From: Onchocerca lupi | Taxonomy: Eukaryota > Nematoda > Chromadorea > Rhabditida > Onchocercidae | Assembly: GCA_028564675.1 (NCBI GenBank) | Contig: JAOVVO010000470.1 | Coordinates: forward strand, 1 to 64,000 | DNA: 64,000 nt | Direction: 5' to 3' | Shown: positions 38,004-50,725 of the stretch, in pieces | Position numbering within the stretch: the first letter of the stretch is position 1 | Layout: each line of letters opens with the position of its first letter | Notes under the pieces: generated by a model | What the model saw: the letters and a program-made list of their open reading frames with translations, nothing else | Database searches by the model: none | Told to the model about the DNA's origin: nothing | Program-made: the position numbers and the translations under genes

Positions 38004-41000
38004 TAATTTATTCCATTGATTATTAAATAACCATATGCAAAAAGTATTTATTAATTAATGGAGTGAAATTTACTGAAACAAATTGTTCGTTAAATTTTAA
38101 ATTAATCAAATATTTGAATTTGTTTTAGAATTGAAATCTTCTCTGGTACGATTAATTTATAACATGAAAAAGTAATATTAGTAAGGCTTGTTTACATTTT
38201 CAACTTTTTTTTTTCGACTTATTGACTTATCAGTTTTTTCTCAGCTTATCATCAATTTCTAATAGTACACTGATCGAATATGAAAAAAAGAGCGATATGA
38301 TCTATTGGCTAGATTGAAAAGTTATCATTATCAGAGGAAAGATGCAAATTTTCTTATCTTTTTAAGTAATAGAAGTCAGTTGAAAAAATTTGGGGATGAA
38401 TTAAGACATTTCGAGAAATGAAAATCTAGAAATGATTGTTGCTAAAATTAAGTGACAACATTGTTCTGATTAATTTTTCCCTTAGAAAGATAAGATAAGA
38501 AGAGAACCATCGAAGAATTGGATTTGCAAGTAACATTATTAGTATTTTGAAGTTATCAACCGAAATTGAGGCTCATTTTGCTTTACTTGTCTCATTTTTA
38601 ATTTGAAATATGAAGAAAAAAAAAAAAAAAAATAAAAAGCATAATTTTTTGAGACTAAAATTGGTAGAAAATTTTAGAATTTTTTTTTTTTTTTGGAATA
38701 CCCAAAATTTTTTGATCATTCATGCAAATATATCTCTTCAAGAAATGATAATAATTGGTTATCTGTAAGTATGCACTTCATCACAAACTGATAATTCAAT
38801 TTTTTTTTTCTTTGCGAATTTTTGTGATTTTTTTCTTTAATTTTCAACGACAAGAATGAAAATTTATTTCCAAAAAATTTTATGAATTTTTCAAATTATT
38901 ATTATTTCTTCGATTAAATGATTCATTATGATATGCTTTTTCGAGCGAATTTATCAATTAAGCTAATTGGAAAATTTAACGAGAGGAAATTGTTTATTTG
39001 ATTGATTAAAAATTAAATAATATAAATTTAGATATATTTTCATTTCGAAAATTTTTAAATACTATTATTCATTATACAATTCTTTCATAATGAAAAATTT
39101 ATCATTTTAGTCTTATCAGTAATGATAAATTGATAAATTGTAATAAATGATGCATTCAAAATTTGAATTTAATTCATTTTTAACAAATTACACAACGGAA
39201 AAATAATAATGAATAGTAATTTAAACTAAATTTTTTTAATTCTTAGCTGAAAGTAATAATTCGAATAAAAATTATACAACATCGAAATCACATGGAAATC
39301 GATTGCAACTTATTAAAATGAGTAACATATGCAATTAACTTGTTTTGATAATTTTCAAAGTCTATTTTATTAGTAACTTTTGCGAATTCTCGACCTGTTT
39401 ACCTTTAATTTAGCCTTATTTATGGAGCAAATTCTAATTTTAGCCTTTAGTTAAGCTTGTTTACGAGCAAATTTTGAATTTAATTGACTTATCACATCGA
39501 GGATTTTTAATAATTTAATCACTTCTAATCTTTCAATACTTCCTTTCAGGCATTATTTAGCTATTTATTCGTTTCCCATTAAATGTTTGTGTTTACAACA
39601 AATTTAAATTATTTGTTTTCAATAAGACTTATATTTTTTCTAGAATTATCTCCGAAATCAATCATCAATGCAAAAATATTTTAGCATAAAACTTTTTTTT
39701 GGATTTTTTAGTTGACTGAGAATTGATCTTGTAATAATGAAAAAAAAAAAAAAAAAGATTTTTTTTAAACTTTTCTTTCAAATTGCTCAAAATATTTAGC
39801 TAAGAATTCTTATTTTTCGTTAGCCTAACGAAAAGATTTATTATTTTTTAAAAGCAATCGTTTTTTTTTTTAAAAAACTTTTGAAGTGTTTGTTATCTTT
39901 TGTTACAATATCTAGCCAATTATCCGCAATCTTGCAATCAAAGCTTCGATAATTTTGTTTAATCGAAGAGTCAAATTCAAATTCAAAAAAAAAAAAAAAA
40001 ACAAAAAAATAAAAATGGATGGAAAATAAAATGAATCAATAATATCAGCAAAATGTTAGCATAATCGAATGATATCAGCAAGGTATGATAGTAATTGATA
40101 TTTTGAAGCAAAAAACTTTCAGCTGATATATTTGATTATCAGTTGGCATCAATTGCATTTGATTTTGACTTTTTTTTTTATCATTGATTGGATTAATTTT
40201 ATTTCGAAAATTTTTTAATTTGCTTGTCAAAATTTAGTTTAAATTATTTGAATCTTATCGAAATGAAGTTATTTGAATTTTTACAAATTAAAAAATAATT
40301 TGAATTCTTTTCTAACATTTACAGAAAATATTTCTGTATTTTGATGAATTTATTTGTTAATTGTTTTCGTTTTCTTTACAAATTAAAACATCAACTTTAA
40401 AACTTCTCTACTCATCACTTTTGAAATTAAATTCTAAATCATTTTGATCTTTCAAACTTTATTTGAAAATTCAATTCTCATTTGTTGATAATTTTTTAGT
40501 ATTTTTAGATTAATACGAAAATTTGTCATACAAGGAGTGATCATTGCATGAAATAGTAGAAACGATAAATGAAAACTTTAAAAACTATTTTAATTAAAAA
40601 AAAAAAACAATCACAAATAGTTCATAAGTCAACTTGCTATTCTTTGATCTGTCAATCGAAAAAATTTAAGTAGTCTACAAATTAATTCATGATTCTTTAG
40701 GCTATGTTAAGAAGATAAAATTACTTAAAAATTTTTTAAATAAATCTTTTTTTTTTTTTTTTGAGACATAAACTATCAAGAGTATAGAGTTGTTGACATT
40801 TTTTGCAAACATTAAATTTTAATCAGATTATTTTCAAATTTTCTTTCAACTCGCTAAAGTATTTACGAATTTTTACTCTTCAAATTTTAATAGTTTCAAC
40901 AGATTCCGACAATATTTTGATGTTTGAACAATTCAAAATATTTAAAAATTTTTTTGTACACAATTGCTTTCATTAGATGTAAAAATAAAGTTTTACTGGT

Positions 41001-41960
41001 AATAGTAATCAATCAGTTATCAATTATCAAATGATCATTGTCTTGCTTCATTATCAATTTTAGAGTTAGAAATTTGTTATTTATTAATTCTTGGCAAAAA
41101 AAAAAAAAAAAATATAAGAATAAATCAAACTTTATTTTTACTAAGTTTATCGAATGCTTTATTTTTTTTTTTTTTTTGCGAAGTTTATTGAACTCTTTAT
41201 TTTTTTTTTTTTTTTTTTTTTTCATCAACATTAAAGTAGAAAAATGAAGTTATTTCAGAAAAATTTTTTCTTCTACACATGCGCAATCTGTTAGTGCAAT
41301 TTATTCTCATTAAATTGTTTTCAAAAGATCGGAGAACGATGATTTCTGGATTTTAGGATAAATCAATCATAAATTGGCGAATTGTTATTTCGTGTTCAAG
41401 AAGAATTTTAGAAAAATCAATTTTTTTTTTTTTTTTTTCTCTCTCAAAATAGATGAAAATTCTATCACTCACAGTCTTTTAAGATTAATATAGCAATAAC
41501 TAATTCATATAAATTTAATGCATTATCTGACAATTAATGAAAACAGCGCTTTTGTCGCAGCAAATTTGCGATTTCTCTGATACTGCAAATTCTTTTTTCT
41601 TTTTTTCGAATTTTTACAAATTTTCCAAAAGATAAGCACAAATGCTCTTCTCCTCAACTATATCTCTTTTAAATTGAATTTTCACAACATTTTTAAGAAG
41701 TTAACCAAATCATTACCAGACGATATGCTACAATTTTTTTTTTTTTTTTGCTGACAATTTCCAATGAAATAAATCGATGGAATATAAATTTGAGAGGTAA
41801 AATGAAAAGACGTATGCAGATAGAATTATTAGAAAACATCTTGAAAATATTTATACGTGTAATAAAGTTAAACGTGTTTCACGTTTTTTCTATCTATCTC
41901 TAATGTAGTTTTGACGTGAAATTCGTTTGTCGCAATAATTTTTTTAAGAAATACTTTATT

Positions 41961-42256
41961 AGATTCTTTTTTGAAAACTATACTTTGTCAGATTCTTCCT
42001 AGAAAACTATCATTTCATCAGAATCCTCTCAGAAAATTATTATTTTATCAGATTCTTCTTAGAAAATTATTATTTTTTTATCAGATTTTTATTAGAAAAC
42101 TATTATTTTGCATAATTCTTTGTGATTCTTCTATTACTTTGCCAAATTTTTCGTAGAAAGCTATTAATTTTTAGATTCTTCATAAGAAACTACTAATTTT
42201 TGATTTTTCATAGAAAACTATCACTTTGTCAGATTCTTTTAAGAAAACTATTAATT
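41961..42256. repeat. 30-bp minisatellite, about ten units
   Basis: Degenerate unit close to AGATTCTTCTTAGAAAACTA plus TTATTTTATC, starting near 41961, 41991, 42020, 42050, 42083, 42115, 42144, 42173, 42203 and 42231. Because the unit is ten codons long, one frame stays open for 61 codons and spells a repeated LRKLLFYQ-like peptide. I take that as a by-product. Confidence 0.9.
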
Positions 42257-42471
42257 ATTTTGCTCCTAAAATTAATGTATTTGAAAAATATTTTTGTCGA
42301 TCATTGATCGGAAAAAGAAAAATTTATCCCAAAATAGAAATTCATTTGATTAATTAGTAATCATTCAGTGTGTTTTTTTTTTAAAAAAAGTGATGTACGA
42401 ACATTTAATGAAAATGATTGAAATTTGAATCACGATTTTCTCATTTTCGATATAAGTAAAAGAATAACTCA

Positions 42472-42502
<31 letters not shown>

Positions 42503-42787
42503 TAAATATGAAATCATCTTATGATGTGATACTGAATGATAAGGAATTTTACTTCTTTATCATTATTGATATCATTTTAACCCAAACTTGTCTGTATTTT
42601 TCGCCATTCTTTTCAAACAATACCGAAAATACCGTAATAAAAACAGAAAAAAAAAGAAACAAAAAAAAAAAAATTGTTACAACAGTGATAAATGAAAAAA
42701 CAGCAATTGAACTTTTCCAAAAATGAACACAATGAACTTTGTAAGTGGAACAATTTCCTCTTTAAAAGTGCTTCATTTAAGAAATTT

Positions 42788-43062
42788 TTTCAGTACCTTT
42801 TTTTTTTTTCTATTCTATTCTTCGAGAATATTTATGTATATAAATCTATTTTTCAGTACCTCTTTTTTTTTTTTAGACTTCTTTTTTTTCTCTATTCTAG
42901 TTATATATATATATTTTTTTTCAGTATTTTTTACTTTTGTATTTCCTTTTTTTTTTTTTTTATTCTATTCATCCGGAATATTTTTATACATAAATCTATT
43001 TTTCAATCTTTTTTTAGATTTTTTTTTCTATTCTATTCTTCGGTAATATTTATATACATATT

Positions 43063-43065
<3 letters not shown>
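42788..43065. repeat. T-rich tandem array, about four units
   Basis: Repeated blocks TTTCAGTAYY, poly-T, TCTATTCTATTCTTCGG, AATATTTATATA and TAAATCTATTTTTCA recur four times with period about 65-80 bases. The array runs straight into the TA dinucleotide tract. Confidence 0.85.

Positions 43066-43107
<42 letters not shown>
43060..43107. repeat. (TA)n tract
   Basis: Mostly TA dinucleotides with rare interruptions, next to the T-rich array. Confidence 0.9.
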
Positions 43108-43109
<2 letters not shown>

Positions 43110-43895
43110 CTATTTCCTATGAATAATTTTTGCATTTATCAATGAAATAATTTTTAAATTAATTAATTATATGTAAATTGCTAAAATTTAAATGAAAATT
43201 ACTTTATAAATTAGTTAATTTCTTTTTCAATTTATTGTGCATTTATTTTGTATTAGTGAATTGTTCGTTTCTGTTTACTTTCCGCGAAATCATTTCATAG
43301 TTATTTTCGACATTTAGTTTTGCTATCGAATGATATTTCATGATGAATGATGAAGCTGTACTCTTCAAATAAATTGATTAATTAATTATTGATTATTTCA
43401 GCCTTTTTTTTACTTTTGAAAAGTTTTCGGTTTTCGTACTTTTAAATTTTTTCCGATAAACTTGAAATTTTCATTTCTTTTCACTTTATGTTAGTTTTTA
43501 TTTTTTTTTTCCAACCAATTTTTTGAATAAAAAGACTTCGAACATTCTTCGATGTTCTATTTGATTTCTTCTAATTTATCATAGGAATTGGATGAAAGAA
43601 CAGATCTTTCTGTATTTTATTGAATATTATTGCATGCTTCATTTTATTATATATTTCAGGCTAATCTAACAAACTTTTCACAATAATTCATAAATTCTTG
43701 GATTAATCTGAAAAATTAGCCAGGTTAATCTTTGCTCTTCGAACAATCTTTGCTCTTTCCATTGTATTGGACTGACATGGAGTATAAAATTCTTCGATAA
43801 TCTTGCTTTTATCTAAGCTTTTTTTTTCGTCAAAAAATAAATTGTAAATAATATCAATTGATATTTGTTTTCAAAATTTTCGAAACCAATTCTTT

Positions 43896-43897
<2 letters not shown>

Positions 43898-43952
<55 letters not shown>
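43898..43952. repeat. poly-T run, about 55 bases
   Basis: Longest homopolymer in the window. A second run of about 30 T follows at 43972-44001 after a short unique stretch. Run lengths of this size are often inexact in assemblies. Confidence 0.85.
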
Positions 43953-43958
<6 letters not shown>

Positions 43959-43967
43959 TTTACGAAC

Positions 43968-44002
<35 letters not shown>

Positions 44003-44332
44003 GTTCAATCTTATTTCTTTTTTGTATTGTCTTCGCAAATCAAAAAAAAAAAAAACATTTCAATCATTTAACATTTTAAATGATTGGCTAATTAGCATCA
44101 TCATCATCATCATCATCGATAGATCATTATTGATTTATTTTTATTAGCCTTCAAATTGTTAAATTTGAAATGAATTTCATTATGCACCTTTTCTATTATC
44201 AATATGACAAATTGGAATGTTTCATTTGGAAAAAATGAAATCATTTACTAAAATTGCAAATCATTTACTCAAAAAAAAAAAAAAAAAAAGGGAAAAAATT
44301 ATTCATTTTAATTATTTAGGTATTTTAAGATA

Positions 44333-47300
44333 ATGTCGTTCAGTGTACGTTTGCCATTAGCTAAAGCTGTTTTCGATCAATTCATGAATCTTAAACCACA
44401 TCCATCTCTTTGTCAGGTAAATTATTTTTCTTGAAATTTTCAATTTGTCCTAAAATTCATCGTTATTTTTGCATAAAATTCAAATATTACTAGGATTTTT
44501 TAGGCAACATATATATGGATTGATGGAACAGGTGAAAATATGCGATCAAAAACTCGTACAATGACTGAAATACCTAAAAATATTTCCGGTTAGAATAGTT
44601 TGCTTTGTTGCAACGAGAATTGATAGCTGATTTTTGAATTCGTCGACCAATATCTTTTATAAATTTCGAAGATTAAATAAATTTGTAAAAATTCCGAAAT
44701 TTATTCAATAAATTTAAATAAATTTTCAAGATTTTATCCAAAAAAAAGCAAAAATTTATATTTTCATGCTTTTTTTTTTTTTTTTTTTTTTGAAGATTAT
44801 CCAATGTGGAACTTTGATGGTTCGTCAACTGGACAAGCAAAATCAGGTCAAGATTCTGATACATATCTTAAACCTGTTGCACATTATCCTGATCCATTCC
44901 TTGGTGGTAATAATAAACTTGTATTATGTGAAACATTTGATAGTGCAATGAAGCCTACTGGTTCGTTTATTTTAACTTAATTCAAAATTTAAATTCATTT
45001 CTAATTAATTTAATTCAGCATTAGCAATTATAATTTGATTTACTTCAAGTATTAATTAATTAGAACAAATTTCTCGTCTGCTTCATAATTTGATGGTCTT
45101 AAAAAATTTATCGCAGCATTTTTTATCTTTACTGAGAACTATTTAAATTGAAAAAAAAAAAAAAGTTATTAGAAAGCATTTTTTTTTAAAAATATCATCG
45201 GTTTCGTTTTCATAAGAAACAATAAGGTCTTCTTAATTTGTATTACAAATTTAGGTAAAAAAAAAAAAAAAAATTTAGCAACTCTTAATTAATTTATTCA
45301 AAATAGATAATTAAATTATGCTAAACAAATTAATTCAACTTTTATCTCTTATCTTCTGATAACTTTTAATTAATAACTCATAATTATTGATTATTTTCTT
45401 GAAATTATAGCTACTAATCATCGAAATTTATGTAATGAAATTATGGAAAAATGTAAAGAAGAGAAGATATGGTTTGGTATGGAACAGGAATATTTACTTT
45501 TGGATAGGTATATAAAATTACTAAATTACCTACAATTTCCATTATTGATTTTCTTTTTCATTTTATTTGAAATTTAAATTATGCTTTGATTAATTAGGAA
45601 AATTATTGAAAAATAAACGAAGAAAAAAGAGTGGAAAATGACGGAAAATAAATTTTAGCAAAATTAAATTTAAAAAAAAAACAAAAAATCAAATTTTTGC
45701 AGAGATGGTCATCCATTAGGATGGCCAAAGAATGGTTTTCCGGAACCACAAGGTAAATATTACTGTGGTGTTGGAGCAGATAAAGTATACGGTCGTGAAC
45801 TTGTGGATACACATTATCGAGCTTGTTTGCATACTGGTTTGCAAATTTTTGGCATTAATGCAGGTGAAGAATTTTGCGAAAATTTTTGCAAATTTTGCGA
45901 AAATTTTTAAATGTTCGAAATTTTGATCATTTTTATTTTCGATCTAAAATGAAACTCTTTGAATGCTATAAATGTAATAAACTTTATTTCTACTTCTAAT
46001 TTGTTATATTCATATTTTTCGAAACATATTATAAGATTCATGCTATCACTTCAGCACTAAGTAAGCATTTTAATTTCGCTAATAATTTGCGAAATAATTT
46101 ATCAAAATTGATCAATTCTCGTATATATGTAAAAAGAAAATGAATTTTCTAAACTTTTCAAGAATTTAATTTAGTATTTTCAATATTCCTTTTATTAGAG
46201 AAAACAGTATTAAAAATTCAGTGAAGTGGTTGTTCAAAAATTAGATTTATTAAATTAAGAGAAATTATTGAAAAGCGAATAATTCTCTTTTGGATTTATC
46301 AAAAAAAAAAAAAAAATGATGAAAAAATTTAATAATTATATTTTAAACTATAATTAGACCAAATTATAATCCTAATTTAAGCCTATTTTTAATGATAGTC
46401 TTAAATATTTTAATCTTATCACATTGGCAAATTACATTTCCAAATTCGAAAATTTTCAAAGTTTAAATTTACAATTTTCATTATTATTTCAGAAGTGACA
46501 CCTGGACAATGGGAATTTCAATTGGGTACCTGTGAAGGTATTTCTATGGGTGATGAACTTTGGCTTGCACGATATTTACTTTATCGTGTTGCTGAAATGT
46601 TTGGCGTTCGTGTTACATTGGATCCGAAACCTGCAATAACAAGTTGGAAATTTATTTAAAAAAAAAAAAAAAATTTCATCAAAAAAATTTTTTCTCATTT
46701 TTTATTCATTAATTTACTAGTTTAAGCATTTTTTTTTTTAAGGTGGTGATTGGAATGGTGCTGGTTGTCATTGTAATTTTTCAACAGAAAAAATGCGTGC
46801 AGATGGTGGTATTAAATATGTTGAAGAAGCAATTAAAAAACTTGAAAAAAAGCATAAAGTTCCTTTTTTTTTTTTTTTTAAAAAATCTTTGAAGAAGTTT
46901 TTGTTTCAAAATTTTTTTCAAAAAATTTTTGCGCGCAAAAAAGAAAAAAAAAATTTTTTTTGTAATTTTTAGGAACATATAGCAGTATATGATCCACATG
47001 GTGGTAAAGATAATGTACGTCGTTTGACGGGAAGACATGAAACGTCAAGTATTGATAAATTTTCATGGGGTATAGCTAATAGAGGTACTTCGGTTCGTAT
47101 ACCAAGACTTGTGGCTAAAGCACAAAAGGTTTTAATTTTTGAAACTTTTTTTTTCAAATAAATGGCTACTAATATTTTTTTTTTTTTTTTTTTTTTTTTG
47201 AAAATTTCGATTTCGCAATTTTTTGATTTTTGATTTTTTGTCTCTTCAAATATATTTTCAATGATATAATTTTTTTTTTTTTTTTTTTTGGAAAAATTAA

Positions 47301-47618
47301 ATCGAATTTTTTAATCTTGTAATAATTTTGCTTCTATCCTATCTGTAATTTTTTTTTTTTTTCTTACTACAAAACAAGCATAATTTGAAGTAATCTTTGA
47401 TTGTTCATGATTTGAATTTAGTCATATTTCAGAATTAGAAATTATGTTATTACCTATGATTTCTTTATTTTATGAAAAAAAAAAAAAAAAGAGTTCTCAA
47501 TAATAATATTATTGTGATTTTTTTTTTCCAGGGCTTCTTGGAAGATAGACGTCCATCATCAAATTGTGATCCATATGCTGTTACTGGAATAATGACAAAA
47601 ACAATTTTACTGGATTGA
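44333..47618 (+). CDS. glutamine synthetase (type II)
   Basis: Cytosolic enzyme joining ammonia to glutamate with ATP to give glutamine. Exons 44333-44416, 44504-44588, 44796-44960, 45411-45507, 45703-45863, 46493-46642, 46743-46858, 46973-47128 and 47532-47618 give 366 residues, the usual eukaryotic length. Clear signatures are YIWIDGTGENMRSKTRT, MWNFDGSSTGQA, WFGMEQEYLLLD (metal-binding Glu), GWPKNGFPEPQGKYYCGVG, GQWEFQLGTCEGI, GDWNGAGCHCNFST (ATP/glutamate site), TGRHETSS, NRGTSVRIPR and EDRRPSSNCDPY. The ATG lies 13 bases after a TTTAG acceptor, suggesting trans-splicing. It may serve ammonia disposal and glutamine-glutamate balance. I give no symbol because worms have several gln genes. 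Confidence 0.96.
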
Positions 47619-48506
47619 AAATTGATAATTGATATTAGTTTGAGTTATATTTCATTATTATTTCATATATTTTAACTTCAAGTTTAATTTTTTTTAAAAT
47701 GAAATTTCAAAAATTTAAACTTACAATAATCTCAAAAGAATTTAATACTACTTTCACCGCAAAACAATAAATTTTGAGATATTTCAGATTTTGCATTATT
47801 TCACTTAAAATAATATGCATAAAAATAACGATTATTTATTTTAAGTAATCATAAAATCACATTTGAAATAATTTTAAATGATATTTCGCTATATAAAAAT
47901 ATAATTTAATCATTGGTACCTTCTCGTTTTTGTCTCTTTTTTAATTCATTAATATATTTCAGGAAATTAAAGCAGTTTACTGAATTATTCGAAAAATCTT
48001 TTCAAATGAAACAACAAACAACACACTTGGATGCTCGATTAATTTTCTTTCAAAAACTAAATTTTTTCAATTTTCCTTTTCCGAAAATATTCCTTTTCTT
48101 TCGAAGCAATATTATTTATCTTCCATTTATTCTCTTTTCTTTTACTGGTCAGATTTTTCCGCAATTACTCACATATGAAATGAAATGATTTGTGAAAAGA
48201 TATTAAGTTATTCATTATTAAATTTTAATATATTATAATAAGTACATAGGACAGATGAATAATTCAATGAAAAAATATTTCATCTTCATTTACACAATCA
48301 AAAGTATGATATATTTTTTTCTCAATGAATCATTGCAAAAGAACGATTTTATTTTTATTTTTATAATTATTCTATCAAAGAATTCTTCATCATATCGATT
48401 AGATTTAAATGTAATTTTGAAATTTTCAATTGTGCGAATAATTAACTGTGATAGTGTTTAATGAAATGAAACAAAATAGATCATCGTCACCAAGAAAAGC
48501 TATCTT
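47619..48506. other. convergent 3' intergenic region
   Basis: Between the 3' ends of glutamine synthetase (+) and collagen C (-). AT-rich, with short open frames that show no similarity I recognise. Confidence 0.65.
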
Positions 48507-50403
48507 TTAGACTTTTTTGGATGATAACATTAATGTTGATAATGGACATGGACAATAGTAGGCATCTGGACCAGGTAATCCGGATGAACCAACCTGAAAT
48601 TATGAGTTTTACGAGAGTACAAAAATAAATAATGACGATCTATTTTGATTGCAAATTTTATTTGTAACCAAGAAATGAACGAACTTTTACCGAATTTTGC
48701 AAATAAATAGTCGAAGTTGTACAAAATTCTTACCGTTCCTGGATGTCCATCTTTGCCACGCTGGCCAGGAGCGCCAAAGTTTCCAGGCAAACCAGGCTTG
48801 CCAGGAAGGCCATGAGCACCGTTACTACCATCCCTACCTGGAGGACCACGTAAACCACGTTTTCCACTTGCACCTTTTTCACCCATTACACTTTTTTCTC
48901 TTTTTCCATCACGTCCCGGTGGACCCGATTCTCCTGGTCTTCCAGGGACACCCATTGGTCCATACTCTCCTGCATCTCCTCTTCGACCTGTCGCACCTTT
49001 TTTTCCTGGCAATCCAGTACTTCCAAGATGTCCCTTTGGCCCAAGATTACCAGGAAAACCAGGCGGACCAGGTGGTCCTGGTGGACCGAATGGACAATTA
49101 ATGCAATCGGATCTTTCATGGTTAATTATTATAACAAATCCTGGTGTACCAGGATAACCATCTTCTCCCGGTATTCCATCTAAACCTTTCCATCCTTGGT
49201 CACCTTGTGGTCCAGCTGGTCCTTGAGGACAATCTTCGACGCAACTAGCACATTCTGAAATCTCATAAAATTCAGAAGCAAAGCAAAACAAAAAAAAAAA
49301 AAAAAAAAAATTAAGGCTAATCTTAACCAAATAGTATCAATTATATTTTACTTTTCTTTATCTACCTTTATCAATTTTTGGATAAAACAAGATCGAAAAC
49401 TTACTGCAACGTTTCGGATTTCGTTCTCGTTTATGACGGATAAATAATTTAGCAGATGATCGTCCGGATGGATAAGTATGTAGCAAACGAATAGTATCCC
49501 ATACATCATCTGCTATCACCTGAAAAACTTCTCCTTCCTCCTATCACTTGATAAAGGTTGAATTTTTATGAGAAATCACAATACACGTCGAGAAAGCAAT
49601 ATCAACACTTGAAAATTTGCTAAACATCTATTTCAAATTATAAAAGATATCCCTCCCTCGATATTAGTAATTATCCAATTTGAAAGAGAAAAAATCATTT
49701 TAGTGAAAGAATAATCCTCTTTTTGCTTGTGATAGATATCATTTTCATAAATTAATTAATTTTCATAATTAAAAAAAAAAAATGAAAAATCTCAAACAAT
49801 AATCAGTTAAGTCTTTTAATCTATTTTATTTTATGTGTTAATTTATTATTCAAGAAAATTTATTGCTGCAATATTTGAGAAAAAAATAAAATAAATAAAT
49901 TTCAAATGAACAATAAATAAATGATTATTTTGAAAGAAAAAATTCAGCAAAAATAAATTAAACTTAAAATTTCAAATCATAAAAATTCAATCTTCTAATA
50001 AAATTTGAATTTTTACAGTTTAGATAAATTATGGACAGAAATTAGTAATGCATATAGCTTTATGTAAATAAAGATTTCAGCTCATTTTTGGTTGTGATAG
50101 AAAAATGACTTGATAATTTCTTGCATTTTTTTTTTTTTTTTGATCGCTTGATATTTGTGCCATTTCTAAATTATTTCATAAAGTTTTTACTACTATCATT
50201 AAGCTTCATTAGTTCTTTTGGCATTTTACATCAAAAAAAAAAAAAACCGAGAAAATGAAAACCTTAAAGTCATAAAGTTCTTCCATAACATCATCATGCA
50301 ATATATTGATTTCATTGAATAGAGATACGATGATAAATAATGTTACGACAATTGCGCATGCGCTAGCTGCTGTAATAGCACCAATAAAAATCTTTTCACC
50401 CAT
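48507..50403 (-). CDS. cuticle collagen C
   Basis: Third cuticle collagen, with the same architecture as A and B. Exons in transcript order: 50403-50263, 49519-49405, 49254-48734 and 48593-48507, giving 287 residues. The first exon (47 codons, as in A and B) encodes the membrane anchor and MEELYDFK. Exon 2 carries VIADDVWDTIRLLH and the cleavage site RHKR. Exon 3 opens with CKCASCVEDC, has a break FVIIINHERS before DCINCPFGPPG, then the long Gly-X-Y block. Where A and B have DGKRGTGP, this protein reads DGKREKSVMGEKG, a break in Gly periodicity. The tail is PDAYYCPCP followed by LSTLMLSSKKV, lacking the PPR of A and B. The ATG is 4 bases after a TTTCAG acceptor, a strong trans-splice candidate. 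Confidence 0.94.
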
Positions 50404-50690
50404 CAAACTGAAAGAAATAAGAGTAAAAATTCAATTTTTTTTTTTTTTTTTGAAAATTTTATAGTTGAACGCTTTATGATAAAAATATTATTCATAAAAG
50501 TACAAAATGATCGTGAAATTAATGATCAATGGAAAAAAAATTGCAAAAAACCATTCAAATATCTTGCAAATGATAGAAAGAAAAATTAATTATTAATGAA
50601 AATATAATCTAAAAGAAGTGAAAAACATTGAAATGAAAGTATTAAAAAGTTTTTTTTTTTTTTTTTTTTTTTGCCTAAAATGTTTTTTTG

Positions 50691-50725
<35 letters not shown>

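Larger units (their letters stand above)
34987..44332. other. gene-poor AT-rich region
   Basis: About 9.3 kb without a recognisable exon. It holds a 127-bp direct repeat pair (35217/35562), a three-unit tandem repeat (37704-38003), a 30-bp minisatellite (41961-42256), a T-rich tandem array (42788-43065), a TA dinucleotide run (43060-43107), a 55-base poly-T (43898-43952) and (TCA)n (44096-44116). Open frames here are homopolymer or repeat artefacts. The right end should contain the glutamine synthetase promoter. Confidence 0.7.

Noticed and set aside
43858..44079. 73-codon phenylalanine-rich open frame
   Set aside because: Poly-T artefact. The same applies to 41038-41247 and 42692-43126.
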